Below are positions 25,556 through 35,900 of a stretch of 38,553 nucleotides of DNA, piece by piece. Numbering within the stretch: the stretch's first letter is position 1; every line of letters begins with the position of its first letter. Source of the stretch: Lachnospiraceae bacterium (GTDB lineage: Bacteria > Bacillota_A > Clostridia > Lachnospirales > Lachnospiraceae); assembly GCA_017561985.1 (NCBI GenBank), contig JAFZAZ010000022.1, positions 1-38,553 on the forward strand, in the 5' to 3' direction. A program made the translations under genes and the position numbers. The notes beneath the pieces were generated by a model that saw only the letters and a list, made by a program, of their open reading frames with translations, was not told where the DNA came from and made no database searches.

Positions 25556-27184
25556 ATGCCGATTACAGAGTTTTTGGTGCGCAATGCGCAGCTGTACGGA
25601 AACGAAGTCTGCCTGGTGGAGATCAACCCGGCGGAGCAGAAGAGCCGCACCTGGCGGGAGTATGAATTGATTGAGAGCGACCGCGACGAGAAGTATCGCC
25701 GGGAGATGACGTGGGAGGATTTTGACCGCAAGTCGAACCGCTTCGCAAACCTTCTCTTGAGCCGCGGAGTAAAGAAGGGCGACAAGGTTGCCATTCTTTT
25801 GATGAACTGCCTTGAGTGGCTGCCGATCTACTTCGGCGTTCTCAAGACCGGCGCGCTTGCCGTACCGATGAATTACCGCTATACGGCGGATGAGATCAAG
25901 TATTGTCTCGACCTCGCGGACTGCAGCGTCCTTGTATTCGGACCTGAGTTTGTGGGTCGCGTGGAAGATATCGCGGAGCGTATCCCGAAGGTGAAGGAGA
26001 TGTTCTATGTCGGCGAGGACTGCCCGTCGTTTGCGGACAGTTACGAAAAATACGCCGCCTACTGCACCTCGAAGAACCCGAACATCGCGCTCACGGACGA
26101 TGACGATGCGGCGATCTATTTTTCGTCTGGCACAACGGGATTCCCGAAGGCGATCCTGCATGCGCACAGAGCGCTCGTTTCGTCCTGCCTGACCGAGCAG
26201 AATCACCACGGTCAGACGCACGATGATGTATTCCTGTGCATTCCGCCGCTGTATCACACCGGCGCGAAGATGCACTGGTTCGGAAGTCTGCTTGTCGGCG
26301 GCAAGGCAGTGTTGCTGCGCGGCGTGAAGCCCGAGTGGATCATCGAGACGGTTTCGCGCGAGAAGGCGACGATCGTGTGGCTTCTGGTGCCGTGGGCACA
26401 GGATATCCTTGACACGATCGACCGCGGCGAGATTGATCTTTCAAAGTACGAACTTTCGCAGTGGAGACTGATGCATGTCGGAGCACAGCCCGTTCCGCCG
26501 AGCTTGATCAAGCGGTGGAAAGAGCATTTTCCGAATCATGATTACGATACGAACTACGGTCTGTCCGAGTCCATCGGACCCGGTTGCGTACATCTCGGAA
26601 TCGAGAACATCCGCAAGGTCGGTGCGATCGGCGTTCCGGGCTACGGTTGGGAGTGCGACATCGTCAACGAGAAGCGCGAGAGCGTTCCGAAGGGCGAGGT
26701 CGGCGAGCTTGCCGTGAAGGGCCCCGGCGTCATGAAGTGCTACTACAAGGACGAGGCGGCGACGAAGGCCGTTCTGTCCGAGGACGGATGGCTTTACACC
26801 GGCGATATGGCAAAGCAGGACGAGGAGGGCTTCATCTACCTCGTTGACCGCAAGAAGGACGTCATCATCATGGGCGGTGAGAACATTTACCCCGTTCAGA
26901 TCGAAGACTTCCTGCGCGCGAACAACAAGATCGCGGACGTGGCGGTCATCGGCGTTCCGGATGCGCGCCTCGGCGAGGTGACGCTTGCGATCATCCAGAT
27001 CAAGGAGGGCATGACGGCGACGGAGGAGGAGATCAACGAATTCTGCCTCGATCTGCCCCGCTACAAGCGTCCCCGCAAGATCGTATTTGCGGATGTTCCG
27101 AGAAATCCTACCGGCAAGATCGAGAAGCCGAAGCTCCGCCAGATTTACTGCGGCGGAAGCCTTGTGGAAGCACAGATCAAGTAA
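25556..27184 (+). CDS. AMP-forming acyl-CoA ligase
   Basis: Enzymes of this class activate a carboxylic acid with ATP and join it to coenzyme A. The 542-residue protein shows the P-loop SSGTTGFPK (190-198), the core motif GWLYTGDMAKQDEEGFIYLV, the hinge DRKKDVIIMGGENIYP and the catalytic Lys521 in PTGKIEK. Length and motifs are complete. No membrane segment is present. TGGAGG before the ATG is the ribosome site. A sodium:solute symporter gene follows 113 bases on, so the pair may import and activate one acid; the acid (short-chain, aromatic or carnitine-like) cannot be read from the sequence. Confidence 0.92.
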   Translation: MPITEFLVRNAQLYGNEVCLVEINPAEQKSRTWREYELIESDRDEKYRREMTWEDFDRKSNRFANLLLSRGVKKGDKVAILLMNCLEWLPIYFGVLKTGALAVPMNYRYTADEIKYCLDLADCSVLVFGPEFVGRVEDIAERIPKVKEMFYVGEDCPSFADSYEKYAAYCTSKNPNIALTDDDDAAIYFSSGTTGFPKAILHAHRALVSSCLTEQNHHGQTHDDVFLCIPPLYHTGAKMHWFGSLLVGGKAVLLRGVKPEWIIETVSREKATIVWLLVPWAQDILDTIDRGEIDLSKYELSQWRLMHVGAQPVPPSLIKRWKEHFPNHDYDTNYGLSESIGPGCVHLGIENIRKVGAIGVPGYGWECDIVNEKRESVPKGEVGELAVKGPGVMKCYYKDEAATKAVLSEDGWLYTGDMAKQDEEGFIYLVDRKKDVIIMGGENIYPVQIEDFLRANNKIADVAVIGVPDARLGEVTLAIIQIKEGMTATEEEINEFCLDLPRYKRPRKIVFADVPRNPTGKIEKPKLRQIYCGGSLVEAQIK

Positions 27185-27297
27185 GTTTCCCGAGGGACGG
27201 TTCGCACACGGCGAACGGAAAATGTATTGAAATTCGGCGCACTCCGGCGCGCCTGTGACAGACCGGAGCGGGCTTGTCCCGAACAGGAGATCCCACC

Positions 27298-28902
27298 ATG
27301 TTGATTGGACTGACATCGGCACTTTTGATCTGTTTCTTCTCGTTGATGATCGTCGTCGGATGGCGCTGCAAAAAGCACGCGACGGACGTCAACGGCTTCG
27401 TACTCGGCGGACGCAACGTCGGCCCCTGGCTGACCGCATTTGCCTTCGGTACGTCGTATTTCTCGGCGGTTATCTTCGTCGGATACGCAGGCCAGTTCGG
27501 CTGGAACTTCGGTCTTGCGAGCACGTGGGTAGGCCTCGGCAACGCGTTCATCGGTTCACTCCTTGCGTGGGAGATCCTCGGCCGCCGCACGCGTATCATG
27601 ACCAGACATCTGGACACCAAGACGATGCCCGACTTCTTCGAGAAGCGCTTCGGTTCGAAGGGCCTCAAGATCGCGGCTTCCGTCATCGTGTTCATCTTCA
27701 TGGTTCCGTACACGGCTTCCCTTTACAACGGTCTGTCGAGCCTTTTTAACATCGTATTCAGCATCCCTTACTGGGTTGTCATCGTGATCATGGCGGTTCT
27801 CACCGCGATCTACGTGATCTTCGGCGGTTACATGGCGACGGCCATCAACGACTTCATTCAGGGTATTATCATGCTCGTGGGTATCGTTGCGGTCATCCTT
27901 GCGACCATCGCAAGCCGCGGCGGTCTGCAGGCGGCGGTTGCCAAGCTCTCCGAGAAGAGCGCGACAATGCCTTCCGGCGAGACCCTGAACGGCGCGTTCG
28001 CAAGCTTCTTCGGACCCGATCCGCTGGCGCTTTTGTTCGTTGTCCTTCTGACTTCGCTCGGTACCTGGGGACTTCCTCAGATGGTCGGCAAATTCTACTC
28101 GATCAAGAATGAGGATTCCATCAAGAAGGGCACCATCATCTCGACATTTTTCGCAATTGTAGTAGCGGGCGGCTGCTACTTCCTCGGCGGTTTCGGACGT
28201 CTCTTTGCTGACTCCTCGGCCATCAAGTGGCAGGATGCGGAGAAGACCAAGCCGTTCTTTGACAGCATCGTTCCCGCGATGCTCTCCGAGCTTCCTGAGG
28301 TTGTCATCGCAATCGTGATCGTGCTTGTCCTTGCGGCTTCGATGTCGACGCTGTCGTCGCTGGTTCTTACCTCGAGCTCGACGCTTACGCTCGATGTTAT
28401 TGCACCCGCAAGCAAGAACATGACCGAGAGAAAGAAAGTCGGCATCATGCGTCTGTTCATCATTTTCTTCGTAGCGATCTCGGCAGTCCTCGCTGTTTTG
28501 AAGGACTCCCTGAACCTCACGTTCATCGCGCAGATGATGGGCGTTTCGTGGGGTGCTATGGCCGGTGCATTCCTTGCTCCGTTCCTGTACGGTCTCTACA
28601 GCAAGAAGGTTTCCAAGGCATCCGTCGGAGTCTGCTTCATCTTTGCAACCGCGATGACCGTGATGCAGCTTCTGGTTTCCTTCAAAATCTTCACGCTTGA
28701 TCCGAACACCGTGATCGGCTACATCTTCAAGTCCTCGATCAACTCGGGCGTTGTCTCGATGGTTGGCGGTCTTATCCTGGTTCCGATCGTGAGCCTCATC
28801 ACGAAGAAGCCCGAGGCCGCAAAGGTGGACGCAATGTTTGCCTGCTACGACCAGAAGGTTATGACGGAAGTGAAGATGCGCGAGCGTCTCGAAGAAAAAT
28901 AA
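27298..28902 (+). CDS. sodium:solute symporter (SSF family)
   Basis: The 534-residue membrane protein has about 13 helices and typical SSF features: an N-terminal GWRCKKHATDVNGFVLGGRNVGPW, the FGTSYFSAVIFVGYAGQFGW segment of helix 2, and ASMSTLSSLVLTSSSTLTLDV, the Ser-rich sodium-site helix. It should take up a small organic solute with Na+. The ATG at 27298 follows AGGAG by eight bases; the in-frame ATG at 27274 has no ribosome site. Position after the acyl-CoA ligase suggests a carboxylate substrate, by context only. The 113-base gap before it holds small hairpins (CTCCGG/CCGGAG) but no clear promoter. Confidence 0.92.
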   Translation: MLIGLTSALLICFFSLMIVVGWRCKKHATDVNGFVLGGRNVGPWLTAFAFGTSYFSAVIFVGYAGQFGWNFGLASTWVGLGNAFIGSLLAWEILGRRTRIMTRHLDTKTMPDFFEKRFGSKGLKIAASVIVFIFMVPYTASLYNGLSSLFNIVFSIPYWVVIVIMAVLTAIYVIFGGYMATAINDFIQGIIMLVGIVAVILATIASRGGLQAAVAKLSEKSATMPSGETLNGAFASFFGPDPLALLFVVLLTSLGTWGLPQMVGKFYSIKNEDSIKKGTIISTFFAIVVAGGCYFLGGFGRLFADSSAIKWQDAEKTKPFFDSIVPAMLSELPEVVIAIVIVLVLAASMSTLSSLVLTSSSTLTLDVIAPASKNMTERKKVGIMRLFIIFFVAISAVLAVLKDSLNLTFIAQMMGVSWGAMAGAFLAPFLYGLYSKKVSKASVGVCFIFATAMTVMQLLVSFKIFTLDPNTVIGYIFKSSINSGVVSMVGGLILVPIVSLITKKPEAAKVDAMFACYDQKVMTEVKMRERLEEK

Positions 28903-28948
28903 TGACGCTGCCTATGGCGCAAATGACATTTTTCGTGTATAATCAAAT

Positions 28949-28978
28949 GCTGTCGGGGTTATCCCGGCAGCATTTTTT
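28949..28978 (+). terminator. terminator after the symporter
   Basis: GCTGTCGGG and CCCGGCAGC form a nine-base-pair stem with one G-T pair and a GTTAT loop, followed by A and six T. It lies 46 bases after the symporter stop and just before the YfhO gene. Confidence 0.88.
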
Positions 28979-29009
28979 ATGATTTCGTTGAAAGGACGTT
29001 TCGGGGAGT

Positions 29010-31847
29010 ATGATCGGTCGATGGAAGCGCAAGGCGGAGGACGGAAGCCGCAGTCTGGTGCGTTCGTATACAATTGCATTTGCAGTGATGTGTCTGCTGG
29101 TGTTTGTGTGGTACTACGCAGTCGGCCGGACTCTGATGTGGAAGGGGGACAGCTGGACCCAGCACTACAAGGCGCTCATGTACTACGCGAGATACCTTCG
29201 CAGCATCGTGCGCAGCGCATTTTCCGAGCGTTCCTTTACGATACCTGCGTTCGATTTCACAATCGGCGAGGGCAGCGATGTTCTGGAGACGATGCACTAT
29301 TACGTGATCGGCGATCCGTTTGCGTTCCCGGCCGTCTTCGTGCCGTCGGTGGCGATGGTGTTTTACTATGTGGCGATGATCCTGCTCCGCATGTACCTGG
29401 CGGGTCTTGCGTTTATATGGATGTGCCGCTTCGTCTCGAAGGGCAGTTACAATAATTCGGTTTCGCTCATCGCAGGCGCGATCGTCTACGTGTTCGGCTA
29501 CTGGGGTCTGTTCAATGCGGCGAGACATCCGTACTTCCTCAACCCGATGATCTATCTGCCTCTACTTGTGATCGGCGTGGAGAAGATACTGCGCCGCGAG
29601 CGGCCGTACCTCTTCGTGGGCACAGTGGCGATCGCGGGATTGAGCAATTTCTATTTCTTTTATCTTCTGGCGATCATGACGGCATTGTTTGCGGTGGCGA
29701 GAGTGCTGTATCTCCACCGGCTCGAAGGAAGTTCGATCCTTCGAAACGGTGCCCGGCTTATGGCGGGAGCGTTGCTCGGACTTGCGCTGTCGGCGATCGT
29801 GTTCCTACCGATGTGCAGGGCGTTTCTCACGAACGCGCGCATGGGTACGGACAATGCGCGTCATCTTTTGTACCCTCTCAGCTATTATCAAAAACTCCCT
29901 GCGCTGGCGTTTTCGTCCGGCGACGCGTACTGGGTGTGCATGGGAATTGCGGCGCCCGTATTTTTCGCGATATGCCTGCTGTGGCGCAGAAAAGGCAATC
30001 TCTTTGTCAAATTCTGCATGGCTGCGTGCGGCGTGATGCTCACGTTCCCGATCTTCGGTCAGATCTTTAACGGCTTCTCGTACATGACAAACCGTTGGAG
30101 CTTTGTCATTGCGCTCACGTGCGGAATCGCGCTCGTCGCGGCCTGGGACGACCTGTGCAACGTGACGATCAGGGAGTGGAAATTCCTCGTGATCTGCACC
30201 GCGGTGTACTCGGTAATCTGCCTGATCTCGTGGAACTCGCGCACGTACCGTTCGTTCGGAACCATAGCGATCCTTGTTCTTTTGCTTGTTTTAATCCGCC
30301 CGAAGGAAGGGGAGGACGCTGTGGATGCGGCTGGAAAACGTGCGACAGCGGTGCTTTCGCTGATTGCCCTTGCCATTTTCCTCAACAGCTTCTGGCTGAA
30401 CGCTTATGTGTCGGATTCGTATGCGTCCAAATCGGCGTACGTGTGGGACGCGTGGAGGGTTCCCGAGAGAAATGAAGCGCTCCTTGTGAAAAATGCGGCT
30501 GCCGGGCTCGGCGACTACGGTTTCATCCGCTATTCGGGTACGGAACTCGAGAAAAATGCAAACCTGATCGGAAGAGCTTCCTCGACGCAGTTTTACTGGA
30601 CGATCGGAAGTCCGAGCACGGCGGAATACCGCACGGCTCTTTCTCTTCGCGAGTACAGCCTTTACAAGTATAACGGATACGATGAGAGAGCGGGGTTGAC
30701 GACGCTCGCTTCCGTGTCGTACTACCTGGAGAACCCGGAGAATACCGCGAAAGCGCCGTACGGGTTCCGCAGGGTCGGCATGCTCTCGGACGGAAAGACG
30801 AAGTTATACAAAAACGAATATGCGCTGTCTCTTATGTACACGTACGGATCGTTCATGCCAAGGAGCGAGTGGGATGCGCTGCCTTCGACCCGGAAGGAGG
30901 AGGTGCTACTCGCGGCGATGGTGACGGAGGACGACGAGGAAGTCTCGGGCATTCCGACGTTTGCGATTCCCGAGCTTACGTGGAAGGCAAAAGAAATCCC
31001 CGCTGCGGTACAGTGCGGGGAGGGAGTCCGTTACGAGGACGGACATTTCGTTGTCGATGCGAAAAATGCAGCTGCGACGCTCGTCTTTGAGGGACTGCAG
31101 GACGCGGAGACGTATCTGGATCTCACGGGTTGCAGGATTGAGCTGACAAGCGGACATGAGCAGGAGGTGTCCGGCATGAAGCCGTTCAAAAAGCCGATCG
31201 ACATCGGACCGTTTACGTTCGAAAAGCCTGCGGACTTCCGCTTCCTGGGGACCGCCCGCATCGACTGGAAAGTGCCCGACACGGCGAGACTCATGATCTC
31301 CGGAAGCAACGGCACGAACAAGGAACTTGAGCTTCACAACAACGAGTATTGTTACTATAACGGGCGCGATGCATTTTGCGTAAACCTCGGGTATGCGCAG
31401 GAGGCACAGACGTCCGTGCGGATCGAATTCGGCGAGACCGGCACGTACAGCTTTGACTCGCTGAAAGTATGGTGCAGGCCGATGGAAGGCTACGCGGAGA
31501 CGGTTGCCGCGCGCGCTGAGGATCCCGTTCGCGACCTGAAGGTCGGAACGAACGAGCTCTCCGCAACGGTTGTCACGGAGCGCCCGAAGCTTGTCTGCTT
31601 CGCGATTCCGTACCACACGGGCTTCAAGGTTTACGTCAACGGCAAGGAAGCAAAGCTTCTCCACGCGAACGTCGGTTACATGGGCGTCGCTGTCGAGAGC
31701 GGAGAGAACCGCATTTTGCTTCGCTACAATGCACCGCTTCGCCTCGCGGGAGGCCTGATCTCGTTTGCAGCGCTTGTGGCGGCAATTCTGTTTGTAGTTT
31801 ACAACGAGCGGAAGATTCGAAGAGATTCCGGAATTGTGAAACATTAG
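29010..31847 (+). CDS. YfhO-family membrane protein (GT-C-like)
   Basis: The 945-residue protein belongs to the YfhO family, large polytopic proteins related to GT-C glycosyltransferases and linked in other Firmicutes to glycosylation of lipoteichoic acid. An N-terminal helix (about 20-40) is followed by a loop with GDSWTQHYKAL, the position of the conserved acidic residues, then about a dozen helices to residue 480, an extracytoplasmic beta-rich domain, and a final helix at about 918-936. GGGGAG before the ATG is the ribosome site. It appears to be a single gene. Sugar donor and acceptor are unknown. A TATAAT at 28938 precedes the upstream terminator but has no -35, so the promoter is not settled. 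Confidence 0.88.
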   Translation: MIGRWKRKAEDGSRSLVRSYTIAFAVMCLLVFVWYYAVGRTLMWKGDSWTQHYKALMYYARYLRSIVRSAFSERSFTIPAFDFTIGEGSDVLETMHYYVIGDPFAFPAVFVPSVAMVFYYVAMILLRMYLAGLAFIWMCRFVSKGSYNNSVSLIAGAIVYVFGYWGLFNAARHPYFLNPMIYLPLLVIGVEKILRRERPYLFVGTVAIAGLSNFYFFYLLAIMTALFAVARVLYLHRLEGSSILRNGARLMAGALLGLALSAIVFLPMCRAFLTNARMGTDNARHLLYPLSYYQKLPALAFSSGDAYWVCMGIAAPVFFAICLLWRRKGNLFVKFCMAACGVMLTFPIFGQIFNGFSYMTNRWSFVIALTCGIALVAAWDDLCNVTIREWKFLVICTAVYSVICLISWNSRTYRSFGTIAILVLLLVLIRPKEGEDAVDAAGKRATAVLSLIALAIFLNSFWLNAYVSDSYASKSAYVWDAWRVPERNEALLVKNAAAGLGDYGFIRYSGTELEKNANLIGRASSTQFYWTIGSPSTAEYRTALSLREYSLYKYNGYDERAGLTTLASVSYYLENPENTAKAPYGFRRVGMLSDGKTKLYKNEYALSLMYTYGSFMPRSEWDALPSTRKEEVLLAAMVTEDDEEVSGIPTFAIPELTWKAKEIPAAVQCGEGVRYEDGHFVVDAKNAAATLVFEGLQDAETYLDLTGCRIELTSGHEQEVSGMKPFKKPIDIGPFTFEKPADFRFLGTARIDWKVPDTARLMISGSNGTNKELELHNNEYCYYNGRDAFCVNLGYAQEAQTSVRIEFGETGTYSFDSLKVWCRPMEGYAETVAARAEDPVRDLKVGTNELSATVVTERPKLVCFAIPYHTGFKVYVNGKEAKLLHANVGYMGVAVESGENRILLRYNAPLRLAGGLISFAALVAAILFVVYNERKIRRDSGIVKH

Positions 31848-31893
31848 TTGTCAATTATTTCAAAAAATCGCATAAATATTACCGTGGATGCAT

Positions 31894-31939
31894 TATAATA
31901 CATCTCTTTATTGACACGCTCTTTGATGTGTGATACATA
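31894..31939 (+). promoter_or_regulatory. promoter region of the K/D-linker lipoprotein
   Basis: TTGACA at 31911-31916 with TACATA at 31934-31939 gives 17-base spacing and a TGA extended element. A separate TATAAT at 31894-31899 just upstream lacks a good -35. The first pair is the better candidate. Confidence 0.5.
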
Positions 31940-32017
31940 GAAAATGTAACCCGCTTTATTTTGCGGAACACGTTGAGGAACGGGGCGGCGCAGCTGTCCG
32001 GAAAGATGAGGTAAGAG

Positions 32018-32959
32018 ATGAGAAAAATACTGACATGGATCCTGCTTCTGGCGATGGCGATCATGCTCGTGAGCTGCGGCAAATCGGATGACGATTCCGA
32101 CGGCAAGGATGAAAGTAAGCAGGAGGAGGAAAAGAAGGACGACAAGAAGGACGACAAGAAAGACGACGACAAGAAGGACGATGACAAAAAGGATGATGAC
32201 CCCGGAGACATCGGCTCCGTCGCAATCGTGCGTGTTCTCGGCGGAAGATTAACACTTCCCGAGGGAGGTCAGGCACGTGATTCCTGGCATGCTGTGGAAA
32301 CGATCCGCAACTATGAGTTCGACAAGGATGGCAAATGCCTGACATGCCAGGACATTTATTTCCTGGATGACGCTGCGAACTATGAAATGGCAAACGGCAG
32401 ACTGGAGGGCGGCAACTGGAAGCCGCAATGGAGTGCCGACAAGACCAACTTCATGCTCGAGAGCAGCAATATTTCCTACACGGATCCGGACGATGCTCTG
32501 GAGTATTTCGACACGAGGTATATCGAGTACACGATTACATTCAGCGACGGTTCGACGAAAAATGTGCCGGCTCCGGATCTTGCGGCGAAGATTGCGAACA
32601 TCACGGCAGTCTACGGCATCACGTTCACGAATGTTCAGGGCATGCTCGGCGACTACAAGGTTCTCGTCTGGCAGAAGGAAGCGCTCAACATCAAGATGAA
32701 CGAGGGCGCGACGCTTGAGCAGATGAACGAGCTGTGCGCGAAATTGTATGAAATCTGCAAGCCGCTCGCCGACGACGGAAAGATGTATACGTATCTCGGA
32801 ACCTACGGCGGTGAGCTCACGGCAGCTCCGGCTGTGGAGTCTGTCTTCGACTCGGCGGAGTTCCATTACTTCTTCAACAAGAAGGAGATCAAGGTGAGTG
32901 TCGGCATCACTCCGAAATTGAATAATGCGCTCACTCTGTACATCGGCGTAGTTAAGTAA
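32018..32959 (+). CDS. lipoprotein with Lys/Asp repeat linker
   Basis: The 313-residue protein has a lipobox LVSC (Cys20), then a highly charged linker (about 24-62) of KKDD units and a folded part of about 250 residues that I do not recognise. The folded part has a repeat-free alpha/beta look with two cysteines (CLTCQD). It should sit on the outer membrane face, held off by the charged spacer. GATGAGGT precedes the ATG. It is convergent with the GH2 gene, whose stop lies only 11 bases beyond, with no terminator visible between. Confidence 0.82.
   Translation: MRKILTWILLLAMAIMLVSCGKSDDDSDGKDESKQEEEKKDDKKDDKKDDDKKDDDKKDDDPGDIGSVAIVRVLGGRLTLPEGGQARDSWHAVETIRNYEFDKDGKCLTCQDIYFLDDAANYEMANGRLEGGNWKPQWSADKTNFMLESSNISYTDPDDALEYFDTRYIEYTITFSDGSTKNVPAPDLAAKIANITAVYGITFTNVQGMLGDYKVLVWQKEALNIKMNEGATLEQMNELCAKLYEICKPLADDGKMYTYLGTYGGELTAAPAVESVFDSAEFHYFFNKKEIKVSVGITPKLNNALTLYIGVVK
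32132..32200 (+). repeat. short tandem repeats encoding KKDD units
   Basis: Units of 12 to 15 bases built on AAGAAGGACGAC repeat about five times with small changes. They keep the frame and encode the charged spacer, so spacer length could vary between strains. Confidence 0.8.
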
Positions 32960-32970
32960 CTTTGGCGGTA

Positions 32971-35900
32971 TTACGGAGCAAACCGGAACGAGAACAGGTC
33001 GAAACTGCTGCCGGGCAGGAAGATGAAATTCACGCGACAGCGGCCGTACACCTTCGCAAGAGGGAACGTAAACGTCTGCGGTTTCGCGGTTTGCGGGATG
33101 TCGATGATCTGCGTCGTCTCACCCGATTCGCTCGAAAAATGAATATGTACTGTGCACTGCGGCACATGGGACTGTCCGGTTACGGCAATGGTTCCTGTGC
33201 CGCATTTTTCGTGAAGATCCGAAGCTGCGCTGCCGCAGGAAGGCGCGCTGAAGTCGAATTCGCCAAAGTCGAGGTCGACGTTGTTGGTGATGCCGTACAC
33301 GCCGTCAGCTTCCACGCGGTAGCTGTCGCCGCTCGCGTGTACGAGGTCGGTCACAGTGATCTCGGAGTATGCCTTGTCAAGCCGCTCGAACACGAAGCCG
33401 TGAAGTGAAAGACGGAACGGCACGCGGATCGAAAGGCTCGTCACGCCGCGCAGGCGCTTCGCGAGCCGGAATGTGTTCGGCTGATAGCGGTTGTATATGC
33501 TTTTTGCCTCGTATTTTCCGCGGAAGAGAAGCGTACCAGTGTCGGGCGTTCCCTCCCAGATCTCGATCGGCACGGTGTCCGAAAATGAGAAGATCGGTAC
33601 CGTGATCACGTCGGAGCCGAAATCACCGAAATCGACGCGGTCAAACCGAAGCCACGAAGGTTCGTCCGCGGTAAATGCGCCGCCGTCGAAACTCAGGGAC
33701 GGCTTTATGCTGCATGCATCGCAGCGGATGGCGTTCACAAACGAGTACGGGTCAACCGTGGCTTTCCCGAGACCCTCGCTTCGAAGAGTAAGGCAGGAGA
33801 TCACATCCGCATGAGGCTTTCCGTTGTCGGCAAATGCGTACAGGAAGCATTGTTCCTCGTCCCCGAGCGCCGTGACGACTGCGGAGAGTCCGTCGGGGTT
33901 CGGCGTGACGCGAATCGATGCGGAGTCAATCCCGTTTGCGGTGAGCGCGCGGAATGTGATATTGCGGAAAGTTGCATTTTGCGGGAAGAGCTGAGCTGTG
34001 ACTATTGCCTCGCGGCAAGAGGGCGTGAGCACCGTCTCCGTGATCGAGAGTGCGATCTTTCGAACCGGTACTTCCGAGAGAACGGATGCGTCATTGATCC
34101 GCAAAACATTGGATGCGGAAGCGCAGATGGCCTCGTCGATCGGGCCGTCCGCGGGAACCGCAGTCAGCGAAAGCGTCGCGTCGGGAAGTCCCGGCGAGGA
34201 TACGCGGACCGTGATGTCGCCGGGGGTCTTGCATGCGGCGAGCATGAGAAGAAGTCTTCCGGAGAAGAGTCTTCGGGAGGTGCCTTTGTATTCGTCGTAA
34301 TCGGTGCTGTCGCCGTTGTCCATACCCACGAGACGCGCAGCGCCCGTGACATTGGTATTCATGCGGTTTCGCGCGTCGGCGACGAAGGTGCCGTTTGCAT
34401 CGACAGTGGAAACTTCCACGAAGATCATGTCCTCGCCGTCCGCCGTGAGCGTCGTTTTGTCGGGGGTGAGCACGATTGCGGCGGGGTCGCCGAAGGAGCG
34501 CTCGGAGTCGGTCGCGGCGATATTGCCGTTTTCGTCATACGCTACGGCGGTGAGCTCGCCCGGTGCGTACGGAATCTTCCATGCGCCGTGCAGCTCCTGC
34601 CCGTGAAGGCGGTCGATGCGGCGCGTGCCGAGGGAGATTTTTGAAACTTCATTTTCCGCGCGGAAGAAAAGCTCCACGAGCGGGCAATTGGAAAATACCT
34701 GAACATCGATCATCTGCCCGTCGTTGAAGTCCCAGTACGGAACGATGTGAACCATCGGGTGCGTCTTCGGGTCGGTCCAGCCGGCCCGGTAGATGTAGTA
34801 CGAATCCTTCGGGAAGCCGGCGGTGTCGCACTGGCCGAAAAATGAATTTTTCGAGTGATACGGCGTGGGCTCGCCGATGTAATCCCAGCCCGTCCAGATG
34901 AACTGTCCGAGCGAAAACTCCTTGTCTCGGTCGCCGGTGATGACGACAGTGGGATTCTTCGCGCCCCAGTTTGTGGAGCAGTTGGAGAGCGAGGAGCATT
35001 GGCCGTCCTCGAACGTGAGAAGTCGCACGTCCGCCGGAAAATGATACACGCCGCGGCTCTGTACCGTCGACGACGTTTCGCTTCCGTAGATGCACCAATG
35101 CGGGTAGCGCGTATGGTGCTCATCGTAGAGGCGCTCGAGGTAGTTGTAGCCCGAAGCCTCCAGAAGGTCTGCGCAGCGCTGTGCGCCCTCCCATGCGACG
35201 TAGTTCGAGCCGATGGTTACGTATGCATGGTGGCGGTAGTCGTGGCGGCGAACCTCGTCGCGAAGCTCGCGCGTGACAATAAGACCGCGCTCCGTGTGCG
35301 TGTCATAAATCTCGTTTCCGATGCTCCAGAAGATCACCGAAGGGCGGCTTCGGTCGCGGCGGATCCACGAGGCGACGTCCGCCTGCCGGTGATCGCGGAA
35401 GAAGGACGCGTAATCATGGTCGGTCTTGTGCAGCTCCCACATGTCAAACGCCTCGGAATCCACGAGAATGCCGAGTTCGTCGCAGAGGTCCATGAACTCG
35501 ACCGAAGGCATGTTGTGCGAGGTGCGGACCGCGTTCACACCCATCGAAAGGAGCGAGAGAAGCTGCCGCCTGGTTGCCGCCTTATTGACGGCGGCGCCCA
35601 GAGCGCCGAGATCGTGGTGCATGCATGCGCCGTGGATTTTTACGTGACGGCCGTTCAGAAAGAAGCCGTGATCGGGGTCAAGGCGCACCGAACGGAAACC
35701 GATTCTTTGTATGTGTGAATCGACGATGGCGTATGAAGATGCAGGCGATGTGCCGGGCGAGGAAGCGGCATTTTCCGAAGGAGCGAGCAGCTCGGTCGTG
35801 AGCTCGTAGAGGTACGGTCGTTCGATGTCCCAGGCGTGCGCGTCCGTGACGGTGAGCGTCTGCGTGAGTGCGTCGGCGTTCGCGGCGCTGTCGCAGCTTG

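Noticed and set aside
28938..28943. TATAAT just before the symporter terminator as a YfhO promoter
   Set aside because: No -35 box at a workable distance, and transcripts would begin at the terminator hairpin itself.
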